From assembly GCF_037392515.1 (NCBI RefSeq), contig NC_090285.1:1863501-1927500 (forward strand): a stretch of 64,000 bases of DNA. Direction: 5' to 3'. Both the position numbers and the translations under genes were made by a program. This DNA is from Haliotis asinina. Taxonomy: Eukaryota > Mollusca > Gastropoda > Lepetellida > Haliotidae. Positions 11,101 through 22,299 of this stretch are shown here, in pieces (position 1 is the first letter of the stretch; every line of letters begins with the position of its first letter). The notes under the pieces were generated by a model, which worked only from the letters and a program-made list of their open reading frames with translations, did not search any database and was not told where the DNA came from.

Positions 11101-14100
11101 TGGACCAGACAATCCAGTGATCAACAACATGAGCATCGATCTGCACAATTGGGAACCGATGACATGCGTCAACCAAGTCAGCGAGCCTGACCACCCGATC
11201 CCGTTAGTCGCCTCTTACGACAAGCTGAGTCGCCTTTTATGGCAAGCATGGGTTGCTGAAGGCCTATTCTACCCCGGGACCTTCACGGGTCTCTACTCAC
11301 AGAATTAGTTAGGTGTGTCATTTTATACCGAAAAGATGGGACATATTTTGAACTTCCTGGCTATTTTCAGTGTGGGGCAGGTCAAGGCCAAGGCTGTCAA
11401 TAGCGAACGGGCATGATGCAATCCTGTGTGCAATGAATAAATGTACCTAAAATCATTATGACAGTAAGGTGTAAGTGTCTCCAAAAAGTGGCAATTAGCA
11501 TGCTGAATGATGCTGTCAGTTCAACATGGTGCACATCATTTGTATGTACTGTGAAATGCACAAGAAAATAAGCGAGTTACTGCTACAAATTCTGAGAAGC
11601 GATTTTGGCTCGGAATCAAGAAATCACGATTTTTCAAACTCCCAAAGTACTTCATCGGTTTTTTGTGCTGTGTGTCTCATTTTGTAGGCAATTCTATTGG
11701 CTTGAAATGTGTGTATACTTTAAATGAGATAAACACAGTGATCATTGTTGAATTCGCCCTGAAACAAACTCAGTGTGTTGACCATGTAACATCCCTCTCC
11801 TTTTATTTAGTACTACAACCCTGTCATAGACAGTTTATACCTTGATGGCAGTTTCTAGCACACAAGCCTCTGTGGAGTTAGTTAGGAGTGTCGTTTATAA
11901 CTTAAGTGTGTCAAGAAAACTTCCATAACTACTTTTTCTGTAGTTGCCCATAACTTCTGAAAGCAATTGATGTATCATCACAAATGAAAAGAAGCAAGTG
12001 TTTTTTCATAGTTGTATTTGTTTAAATAATTCTTTCAATACAGAATAGCAATATTTCTGATACAATGAGAGATGTACCATTACATCACAGACTTTTGTTG
12101 ATTAATTTTCAGCTTCATGAATACAGAGCAGGACTTCCCAACGAGAAGACATACTTTATTGAATTATGGGACATCGGGGGCTCAGCTAGTCACCAGAACA
12201 GCCGCTCAATCTTCTATAACTCAGTAAATGGTAAGTTACCTTAGTAATAACTCTGTCCACACTACAAGGCTATTCCACAAACCACTGCTTTTATTTGCGG
12301 TAAAGAGATTCTGTAATGAATTGTATGGTATGTTTCATGGCAGCAAAACATTATTTTGTTACAATATTGTTAACTTGGATCCAAATGAATAGAAGTTTGA
12401 GATGTTTTGGTTACAACATGATGATGGTGTTCATCTTATTGAAATTCCTAGGTAAGCTTTTTTGAAACTATTTCAATTTGTTACTAGATATATGGAGAGG
12501 TGTCATTTGCGGATGCTATCGTAAAAAGTAGCAATACTGTGATAATACAGAGTTGCTTCAGTTTACTGATCTAAAGAGGAATTTAGGATTGTTGCAATCA
12601 TATTGAATGAGTTATGATTGTGTGAAACATTATTTGTAACAGAAATGAAAATTTAACATCTGTCAACTTAAAATATGTATAAATGCCAAATGTCAGTAGA
12701 AGTCCATAATGACAGTATCAGCAACCTTATCTACCTCAATAAAATAGGTTCCCATGGTGACTGTCAAGTCTAAATGTAACACTTAATCTGAAAAGTAAAT
12801 TTTATGATATGGTTAATTTACTCAGATGTATGGAACATATTATCTCAAAGTTTTGCCAGACCATTGGGCTAACTAGCTGTTAATGTGCGTCAGAAATCTA
12901 GCCTGTGTCGGGCGGTTGGCCAGGCCTTATTTCATGCACTGCATGAAGTCAATGAAATAATGTCCACTGTATTTATTAATATGTCTCATACATTCTCTTA
13001 ATGTTGGCACAGGTATTATTCTTGTCCATGACTTGACAAACAGGAAGTCCCATCAGAATATCAGAAAGTGGTTATCTGAGGTCCTCAACCGAGACTCAAC
13101 ACAGAAAGGCAATGGGTGAGGTGACCTGGTTGTTGAAGGCATAGCACCTTGATCAACTTTTGACCAATCTGTAGGTTATCTTTGTAGATGGCCCTCCTGT
13201 GACAGTATTTGACAGGTGAATGCTGTGTTGATAGGACCGATTTTATTCACTATTGCTTAATTTCTGCAAATACTTTAACTTAAATTGTATGAGAAAAGCA
13301 AGATTTATGGATGTCAACTTCTTTTTTGTGACTAACATGTTTCTGAGAGTATGCTTGCTCCTTCATCAGGTCATGCCCTTCAAAGATTTGAATTGTATGG
13401 CTTTGATAAGCACTTGCCGTACCATCTTTGTCAGTTTTCTTAGTCCCCAGGACTCCTGTTGTGGTGACTATGGTATCATCTGAACAACATATTTCAGATA
13501 TGAATTTGACCCTGAGCTGTTTGCCGGGAACCAGATCCCAATCCTGGTGGTGGGCAGCAAGGCCGACCTTGCACAAAGTCTCCGAGAGGACACACGCACC
13601 TATGACAAATATTCATCTATAGCTGAGGAATGCGGAGCTGATGAGCTGAACCTGGTAGGTGGCACTGCATGCTTGAGATGAAAGATGCATGTCAAATTTC
13701 TATGGGACATGGCAGTTGTAATTGACGAAAAAAAAAATCAATATTTTATATTTATGACTCAACTGATATCATCATGTGATCAAGAATATTTATTTTCAGG
13801 ATTGTATGCAAGTAAAGTATTTAGCCCCAGGCACAACAAATGCAGTGAAGCTGACCAAATTTTTTGATAGGGTAAGTTGAAATTGAAAATTGACGATATA
13901 CACTATACATGTATATATATTTCTCAAGAAACATTAAAGAGCATGTTAGGAACAATTAGTAGTAAATGTTTTTATTGATCTGTGTACCAGACTTGCATAC
14001 TATTTCCTCATTTAGGGTTTGGGGTGAATTTGTGCAGTTTACCTCCGGGAAATATGAAGTGGAAGGTTGCAGACAGAGACTGTGTGACCTTTTGTCCTTG

Positions 14101-17100
14101 ATTATCAGTCAAAAGTAATTGTTTATGCTTTTGTTTTTAGGTATAATTGTCTTCGTCCATGTAATTTGTCATGATATATGTTTCCAGACAATCGAGCGGC
14201 GTGCCGGCAATCAGGTCAGTGGTAACCGAGCGGCCTATGAGTTTGCTGAGTGATAGATTCATTAACCAGTAACAGTAAGAGAGCAATTGGAATATTCAAC
14301 CTGGCTCCCGGTGCTGGGCCTCTTGAACCTTTCTCACCTTTACACTTCCCTGGAGAAATGATTGACAGGTCTCTAGTGTTGTAGTGTAGTTTGTCTGTAG
14401 TGGTACTGGTACATGTAGAGTTGTCATCACTCACGTAATGGTGGATAATCTGGTACCACATCCTGGCTGAATTCTGACAAACAGTTTGTTGTGTTGTTGC
14501 TAAAGTTCAGATAACAAATGACACTTTTGGAACTGAACATAGAAATAACATCGAAATGTACATTCATATTTGAATCTGTACATATATGGGGCAGACATGT
14601 AATTGCATGTGGATTTAGGATGTCACAACTCATTGACGTATTGACGCCAAGAGATGAACACACCAGTATACTAGTTTATGTTTACTGACCTGTTTGGAAG
14701 CTGTATTGCTGTTTATTAGGTGATATTTAGGTTTTGTGATGTCACTCACTGATGGCTAGACGGAGGGAGCTTTACTTGACCTCCCAAAATTCTTCTTCTG
14801 ACAGCATGATATCAGGACATGACAAATTTTAGTACAACATAAACTGGTATGTTTCCATGGCAAGGTGGAATAGATGATGTTTGTGCAGCACAGCAAATGT
14901 CTGCTATCAGGATTAGTATCGTAACATGAACCATTCAATGTGATGCATACCTGACTCTAGTATCATGATATGAATGCATGCAAGGTAGAAATATTGTGCC
15001 ACCACAAATATATGTGTACATACAGAAACTGAGTACAAAGCACTGATTGTGAACAATAATAGATGGTGCAAAGTATATAATCAAAGATGTAAAGTTTATA
15101 ATCAATGATGTAAAGTAATGTATAAATCAGTGATGTAAAGTAACGTATAAATCAGTGATGTAAAGTAACGTATAAATCAGTGATGTAAAGTAACGTATAA
15201 ATCAGTGATGTAAAGTAATGTATAAATCAGTGATGTAATGTAAATTATATAATCAATGAATTAAAGTGCAAGAGGGCACTGAGATGAGTAACTGTGTCTA
15301 TACAGGAGGTGGGCGAGGAGGACCTCGAGGTAATTACCTGAGCGTTGTGTGAGCACCTTGACATTTTCTCACCCTGGGTTCTGGCATGTTGTCATTGGTC
15401 TTGCATCCTTATACCATGTGTTACAAAGTCATATCTGGGGAATGGTTCACCCTCACCATGAGCAGCCATGACAGTGGTGCTACAGAAATGATGTATGCAG
15501 CTAGTTGTAGGACAATAGCATCATTGACTGGAACAGTTTGCAATTTCTAAAAAATATGGAAAAGGTGTTTCATATCTCCTATTTAACAAATAAATGAAAA
15601 ATGACATGAAACATAAAGTTATCACAAATATAGTAATGTAACATGTTGGCAGACCTGTTCCTGAATTCCAACCATTGTAGGTGATACCAACAGACAAAGT
15701 GAAGTGCAACAGAATATATACTTGGTGTGTGGAAATGTGCAAGAGACAGTCATGTTTCAGTGTGTGTTGTGTATAGGTGTGCTGTGTGTCATGTGTCGTG
15801 AACATGTTGGTATGTGACAATGTATATTGTGTCGTATGTAACTAGTTGTGGCAGTATATTCAGTGTGTCATATGTAAGTAGTTGTGGCAGTATATACCAG
15901 TGTGTTGTATGTATGTAGGTAGTTGTGGCAGTATATATCAGAGCGTCGTGTGTAAGTAGTTGTGGCAGTATATGACATTGTGTCCTGTGTCGTATGTAGG
16001 CAGTGTGTATATGTCAGTATGTGCCATATGTCGGTGTGTGAGTCGTGTCAGTGTGTGTGTTGTATGTCATGTGAGTTTTTGTCATGTCAATGTGTGTGTG
16101 GTGTATGTCAGTGTGTCATATGTCACTGTGTGTCATGTCACTGTATCCTGTTAGTATGTGTCAGTGTGTGTGATGTGTAAGTAGTGTGCATGTCAGTATG
16201 TGCTATTATATGTTAATATAATATCAGTGTCGTATGTCAGTGTGTGTCATGTGTTAGTGTGGGTCGTATGTCAGTGTGTGTCATATGTTAGTGTATCCCA
16301 CGTTATAGGTGTATGTCTATACGTGAGGATGTGTCTGTCTGTATCTGTCCTTGTGTCCTGTCAGTGTGTGTTTTATGCCAGTGTATGGCCTATGTCAATG
16401 TATGTGTCCCTGTATCCTGTCAGTGTGTCACATGTCAGTGTATGTTAGTGTGTATCATATGTCAGTGAGTGAAAATGTCTCCCTGTGTCCTGTCAGTTTG
16501 TGTACTACAAGCTTGTATGCTGGTGTATATCAGTATGAGAGAATGTGTCGTGTGTGTCAATGAGAACATGGGTTTGTTGCCCTCCTCACGTTTCACTTTC
16601 TTAACAAGTGTTTGAGTGATGCCTGAATTACTAAATTGAGCATCTCTTCAGAATGTTTTTCCTCCCGAGCTAGTGAGATATATTTTGCTGTGTTATTGTT
16701 TGCGTTGATCTGACTAAGGTGTGAATTTAGTTTCAGTCATTTTCATCTGTAGATACTGCTTGAAGTATTCATGCCTTAGTTTGTATTCAACACAATTATT
16801 CAGGTGCAGTTTATCATTATTATTTTTTCAAGTATTTTCTCCTGTATTCCACTTCTCTCTTGTGTATTGTCTTTTCCTTGGTGGCAGTTATCTCCCTTGA
16901 TGGAGATGACGGTGGGAGGTTTCTCTTACCTCTTTCCTATAATGCTGTTTAATATAATGTGTGTTGGGGCTTTTGCCTTTTTTTGTCTATTTTTGATCCT
17001 TGATATAGTGGAAAACTGGGGATTTAATTTGAGAATATATTAGCTGTTAGATTGAACAATATCCTCAAGTTATTAAAAAAAATTACAAGAATTGCTTTTC

Positions 17101-17532
17101 AGGCTTCAATCTTTGAAACAAAATCTTTAGATACATTTGGAAACTAATGTTCACGATTTAGTTTGACATAATTACTACTCCGTGTCTCAATTTTTAAATA
17201 TTGTCTTTCCTTTAAATTTAGTGCAGGCCCATCCATTCATTTCAACAAACAAACATTTAACTGGCCTGGCCTAATGACTGAGCAAACAGTATCAACACTT
17301 TCAGCACTAGATCATCCTATATCTAGTTCAGGATATGTTGACAGGAGATGGTCCATGCTAAACGTGTTCTTGACATTTCAAGCCATGTCGACTATTGTCA
17401 GTTTTACTTATTCTGTCAAGTGAGTGTATATTTCAAACATTTATTGATACATCTTGATATTTCTTGTTTCAGGGCCATGTAAGTCCAAATCAGGATAGGA
17501 GACGGTTCTGGAAAAATTCCCATGTGGACTGA
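8108..17532 (+). CDS. RABL3: Rab-like protein 3 (small GTPase), nine coding exons
   Basis: Exons: 8108-8153, 10418-10509, 12113-12230, 13013-13115, 13498-13654, 13800-13871, 14188-14214, 15306-15329, 17473-17532. All junctions are GT-AG and the phases agree, giving 232 residues; I recall about 236 for human. The P-loop GDSGVGKT is at residues 13-20, WDIGG at 65-69 replaces the usual Rab WDTAGQ, and GSKAD at 139-143 is the guanine-specificity motif. There is no C-terminal cysteine pair, so no prenylation is expected, as in vertebrate RABL3. The protein ends [15 protein letters not shown], comparable to the family C-terminus. RABL3 family members act in Ras-pathway scaffolding and cell proliferation. 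The eighth exon is a 24-nt microexon that may be optional. Intron 1 holds a TTAA-flanked transposon and intron 2 a SINE. A candidate AATAAA lies at 17663. Divergent from GTF2E1. Confidence 0.93.
8345..10354 (+). mobile_element. TTAA-flanked non-autonomous DNA transposon, copy 1 (2.0 kb)
   Basis: The ends are inverted repeats: AGGGGCACTGATGCGGAGC at the left and its complement at the right. TTAA lies directly outside both (8341-8344 and 10355-10358), the target site of piggyBac-like transposons. There is no transposase ORF. It lies in RABL3 intron 1. A second copy is at 53097-55089. The piggyBac assignment is an inference from TTAA alone, because the terminal bases are not the usual CCC. Confidence 0.8.
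11024..11291 (-). mobile_element. Gastropod SINE with (CTCA)n tail, copy in RABL3 intron 2
   Basis: The sense strand is minus: the body runs from the GACCCGTGAAGGTCCCGGGG end at the right to a short CTCA-repeat tail at the left. An 11-bp direct repeat TCTACTCACAG flanks it (11013-11023 and 11292-11302), which fits target-primed retroposition. The 63-codon open frame within it is not a gene. The same family occurs at 62800-63059, and in fragments at 29147-29350, 34240-34297 and 61489-61780. Confidence 0.8.
15090..15250. repeat. 25-bp tandem repeat in RABL3 intron 8 region
   Basis: About six copies of a 25-bp unit TGATGTAAAGTAACGTATAAATCAG, lying just upstream of the 24-nt microexon at 15306, in the intron before it. 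Confidence 0.85.
15306..15329 (+). CDS. RABL3: Candidate 24-nt microexon of RABL3
   Basis: CTATACAG precedes it and GTAATT follows it. The 24 bases keep the frame and encode EVGEEDLE between residues AGNQ and GHVSP. Both neighbouring junctions are phase 0, so inclusion and skipping both leave an intact protein. The human protein has no obvious counterpart at this point that I recall. Confidence 0.55.
15780..16560 (+). repeat. GTGT-rich degenerate minisatellite in RABL3 intron 8
   Basis: Repeated variants of CAGTGTGTCATATGTCAGTG over nearly 800 bp, with strong strand asymmetry (G and T on the plus strand). Several long open frames across it are artefacts of the repeat. Confidence 0.8.
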
Positions 17533-18079
17533 GGTCATGATGAAAGTGTTAAAACTCTATCAGTGTTTGTCCAGTAGACGTCTGGGCAGGCATGGGAGGC
17601 GAAGTCAGCAGACTATTGTGGCAGAATTGCAACATTCCTCCTACACTGTGTGACACTGTGAGAATAAACAGTAGGAACCCATGTCATCACGATACTGTGT
17701 GAATGAGACCCATCAGCTAAGATTCAGAGGTCTGCTCAAGAGTTATCCTCTGCAAATCTCCATCGGTCTGGAACAACCATTTACAATCTTAATCTGTTGG
17801 TGGAACATACAGCATTACACTGCTGTTATAAACTCTCAGATTTGATTGAAGACTGTAATGTTTTGTTCAGTCATCATGATGTATATATTTCATTGATAAA
17901 TATTATATTGTACAGGAAACCAAATGTGTTAAGTTTTTTATGTAGGGCATTGTCCAAAAAGCTGAACTGAGGCATTCGTGTGATCTGTCGATTTTTGTGG
18001 AGGTTCCTGAAGACAGCTGCAGTGCCTGAACACTGATCAGATAACAATGGTGGTGTAAGTTCATAAACCTCTCAGAAAA
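17533..18079. other. RABL3 3' flank
   Basis: Presumed RABL3 3'UTR. AATAAA at 17663-17668 is the nearest poly(A) signal. Nothing else is recognised. Confidence 0.4.
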
Positions 18080-18700
18080 AAGTCAATTAGACAGCAGGGT
18101 GTTGTCCACTAGACAGCAGGTTCCTACCACAGTCCATTTGACAGCAGGTCGTTGTCCATTAGACAGAAGGTTCCCATCAAAGTTCATTAGACAGCAGGTT
18201 GTTCTCCAATAGACAGAAGGTTCCTGCCACAGTGCATTAGACAGCAGGTTGTTGTTCACTAGACAGCAAGTTGTTGTCCACAAGACAGAAGGTTCCCACC
18301 ACAGTCCATTAGACAGCAGGTTGTTGTAGACACCAGGTTGTTGTCCACTAGACAGTAGGTTGTTGTCCACTAGACAGTAGGTTGTTGTCCTCTAGACAGC
18401 AGGTTCCTGCCACAGTCCATTAGACAGCAGGTTGTTGTCCACTAGACAGTAGGTTGTTGTCCACTAGACAGCAAGTTGTTGTCCACAAGACAGAAGGTTC
18501 CCACCACAGTCCATTAGACAGCAGGTTGTTGTAGACAGCAGGTTGTTGTCCATTAGACAGTAGGTTGTTGTCCACTAGACAGTAGGTTGTCCTCTAGACA
18601 GCAGGTTCCTGCCACAGTCCATTAGACAGCAGGTTGTTGTCCACTAGACAGTAGGTTGTTGTCCACTAGACAGTAGGTTGTTGTCCACTAGACAGCATGC
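18080..18700. repeat. Minisatellite with a unit of about 21 bp
   Basis: About 25-30 imperfect copies of units such as GTTGTTGTCCACTAGACAG, with higher-order blocks: the segment TTCCTGCCACAGTCCATTAG recurs. It accounts for the open frame read on the minus strand here. Confidence 0.85.
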
Positions 18701-19115
18701 GCTGTGTTGTTACACATCCACCTTTTCATTGAATTAAGAGGTTGATGTCCCACCAACTATGTCCAATGTGTTATGTAATTTAAGTTCACTTATCTGCATA
18801 TTGTCCCATTTTTGACACATTGGCAGAAAAATGAGTATGCAGAAATGCAAACTATTTTCATTTGATTTATCTATTAGAACAATAAAAGTAGGAAACACAT
18901 TCAGATGAACTTACATAGTTGAAATAAGGACCAGTAAAGGTGGAGTGCAGGAACAAACAGGTGTTGAAAAGCTGCTGCTACTCTGGAAGCACTTTGATAC
19001 AGATGGACCTAGAACGACCAATCACACAGAAGGGTGGCACTCTCGTTTAAATGCTCTGTCAGCCTGTCATCCAAACTTGATCAAGTTGATGTACTTGATG
19101 TAGCTGCATTATATA
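18701..19115. other. Intergenic, no gene seen
   Basis: AT-rich DNA without recognisable coding or repeat content. Confidence 0.4.
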
Positions 19116-19615
19116 CTCTTCGAAAAAGTAGGGGAACTATACTTTCATTGTCAAAACTGGAAGATATATGGGGTTGAATCAGTGTTGATACAATAATAAT
19201 GGATGTTTTGAGAATGCATCACCACATGGATTTCATTCAAAGCAAAGCTGTTTGTTCACTTCTCCCCCTTGTTTAGGAGTAGAGCATGAAAATTTCAGGT
19301 ATACCATTTTCAGTCAGTAGTGTGTGATTTGACCCTGAAAACCCTGACCATGCACGGATACAAGAAAATTATCAGGAAATATTGTCTACAGTTATTTATC
19401 GACCTGCCTGAAAAACGTCAAGGTTCATAATGACACCCTATGTACATGTAGGAGGCTCCCATGCTGTGCACATGCTTTCCATGCATTGTGTTTGCATGTG
19501 GTGATAACGTGAAATGAAGCTGCATACACAAGATAAATGCCATTTGTAACGTTCCTCAATGGGTTTTCTTTCAACCAGACTTCAAAGTTCAGGTTCCCCT
19601 ACTATTTTTGAAGCA
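19116..19615. mobile_element. Small TA-flanked MITE (mariner-type)
   Basis: Left end CTCTTCGAAAAAGTAGGGGAA (first 20 bases matched) and an imperfect inverted copy at the right (AGTAGGGGAACCTGAAC when read on the minus strand). TA lies at both borders (19114-19115 and 19616-19617). The length is 500 bp with no ORF. This terminal motif is typical of mariner-related MITEs as I recall them. Confidence 0.6.
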
Positions 19616-22299
19616 TATAAAAGAAAGTCCTGGCTTATATGTGATTGTTGCACCTTTACTGGACAAGCCCTCAAAACTCTTGAAATTTGAAGTTTTGCAC
19701 CCTCAAAAAGAACTGGTAAATTAAGAAAATTAAGGACATGAGATGATTTGGGCAGTGAGGGAGATTTCAAGAGCACTGTGATCACATGCGTCTGTTAGAG
19801 ACATTATTGGTAGTATGGTCAAAATGCCTCAGATCTTAGGTCATATTGCTCCAGTGGGTAGCCATAATGCCCCGCTTTATCTGAAATGATGAAATGTGTA
19901 TGAATGCATTGTTGTTTTTGTCAACTTCAATATTATGATCATCATATAAAAGTTATTAGGAAAATCAATGTTGGATAGTTCTGTTACACATGAGAGCAAA
20001 AGGAATATTCCTGAATAGACAACACTGTACAACTGAAAGGAAGACTTATGCTACATCCTAATAACTTCTGAAATGAGTATTATAAGGTCCCAATTGACAA
20101 ATACTATGCATTTAAGGCCATTAAACATTTCATTTAATTCCTGTACTTCTTTACAAAAAACATTAATTACATGCACAATAATTGATATTTCACTTTTGTC
20201 TATGCAAGAATATGCATTGTGCTAAGAAGTATTACTTCCTATAGGAACTTTTATATGAAGGCTATAATATGGAAGTTGACAAAAACTATGCATTTATGGC
20301 AAATATTTCATCATTTTGAAATTTGGGCATTTTGACTAGCTCTTGGGGCAATTTGACCAAACCTTAGGCAATTGTATAAAAAAAATCCGGGTCATTTTGA
20401 TCAAATTTGCTGGGGTATTTTGTAGCTGGGGTAGTTTGACTGGTACCCCTTTTCTTCTCACTAACTTCTAGAAGGCCAGTCAAACAATCATCATTATGAA
20501 AGTAAAGTACTGTCAGAAACAGTGGGGAAAATGTGTTTTCGTATTTATATCTACAACTTATGTAGCTGAAATATGAAAGTGTGAAATATTTGTTGAACTA
20601 AATTTGGCCAAACAACAGACTCAGAGGTAAGATAATATCCTTTAGGGAAATAAAACTGGGGCGGTTAAATGCATGTCAGTGTTTGTAAATAATGTGCAGT
20701 CCTGTTGATCATCGGGTGGCCATGCCACCTATATATATTCGGGGGCATTCAATACGATGGCTGACTTATAGGTCACATGCAAAGTAAAACCCAAGTTTTG
20801 AGATAAGCAGACTCTGTCTCAGAGGAAACTCAGTGTCTGGTTTATTGACACTTAGGTCTGCCTGTGTGTCTGCTAATGACAACATGCAATGCACAACTGC
20901 AATCACTGACCACATGCAATTAACACGTATACCTATCCGGACTATAAGCTGTAAACAAAGAGCCGACTAAGCGTATCGGCAAATGAACCAGTGGTCAATG
21001 AAAAAGCTGAGGTACACTTGAGTGCACACCCACCACTGGCACCAGCTCTGACTGGGTTTGATATCGTGGCTGCTTTGTTTCGAAGGAGGTAAAACAAGTG
21101 CAAAATACTGCACTTTTGATTTGCGATTATACGCTGATGATTTTTTTTTTCTTAATCAGCAGTGCATTTCATATATCATGAATAAGTGACAACAGAGTTT
21201 CGATTACGTTTGATTTTTGGTTGCATGTGACCATTAAGCTTTTCATACTCTTTTCCCATACAGTACTGCAGTGTGTATCTTAATTAGCTATTACCAAACG
21301 AAAGTGTCGTATATGTCATAAACACACAGACCTAATGAAATACTCTATCTACCACCAACGTTTCGAGGCTTGTTCTAGCCCCATCATCAGGTGTAAACAC
21401 AAGTTGCGACAATATAAAACAAAAGCTGAAGCTGTCTGTTGCCAAGCCGAAAGCAGCGGTGAAAAGGGGAATTCCCTTCACCGTTCGTACTTTTCCGGAA
21501 CAAGCCGGATGAACCCCGTAACAACTCGCCTTTTTCCGTAACCTGCAAGAAGGCTTGCCGGAATGAACCGAGTAGTTACGAATGCTGCGAAATGTTACCA
21601 CTCGCCCCTTTCCGTAACTCCAATTCGGGTTGTCCCGGAATAGCTACAGTTGGTCACGAATACGAAAGGAACGTAATAACCAGAAGGGGAATCCCAGGCC
21701 AGACTGGGAAAAGGTGTATTCTTCTGTTTGTTTTGCCCCTTGGTAAATTCCACACAGTGAGGAGTGGTTTGAAACTGGTGGTATGTCATGGTCACTGATT
21801 CGTCTTTGCTCTTATTTTGGTACTTTCCAATCAGATACCCACAGGATCGAGTGTGATCGACTATTAAAGTCTAAAGGTAGACGTTTGTATTGAATTGACT
21901 ATACTTAATACTTGATAGGAATGTTATTGGAGATAACAGGACATCCGGTGTTTTAACTGAAACAGGGAAGGTGATATGTTGTGTTGCGTATCGTGTACGA
22001 AATGATTATCCATCTGTTTTTCTGACCAGAATATTATGTTGTTTCTTCCCTTGAATACTTTCACTTACGTTTGTTTCCGGTTTGACACACATTTCAGGTA
22101 TTTACATTGGGGCACCTACAAGCAGCTACTATACATCTACTCAACTACCGTCAAACAAGCAATAAACAATCATATCATATATCTTGACGTAACATAACAT
22201 TTTCATCAACATGATGGGCTGTCTGCCTGGAGGGATCTGTGTATAATATATGTAATTCAGCAATTTTGAAAACTGAATTGAAGCTGAGAAATCGTCATA
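19616..22299. other. Intergenic region upstream of the IAP gene
   Basis: No gene is recognised. Around 21335-21400 is a segment (CCACCAACGTTTCGAGGC... CATCATCAGGTG) resembling a widespread invertebrate repeat end; its class is uncertain. GC-richer sequence follows to about 21700. The last 400 bp should hold the IAP promoter and 5'UTR. Confidence 0.35.

Noticed and set aside
11117-11308. 63-codon open frame in RABL3 intron 2
   Set aside because: It lies within a SINE copy.
15960-16563. Several overlapping Cys/Val/Ser-rich open frames
   Set aside because: They come from the GTGT-rich minisatellite and have repeat-driven composition.
18083-18370. 95-codon open frame on the minus strand
   Set aside because: It reads through the 21-bp minisatellite.
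21332-21601. 89-codon minus-strand frame ending TPDDGARTSLETLVVDRVFH
   Set aside because: It looks like the translated end of a widespread repeat rather than a gene; no domain recognised.
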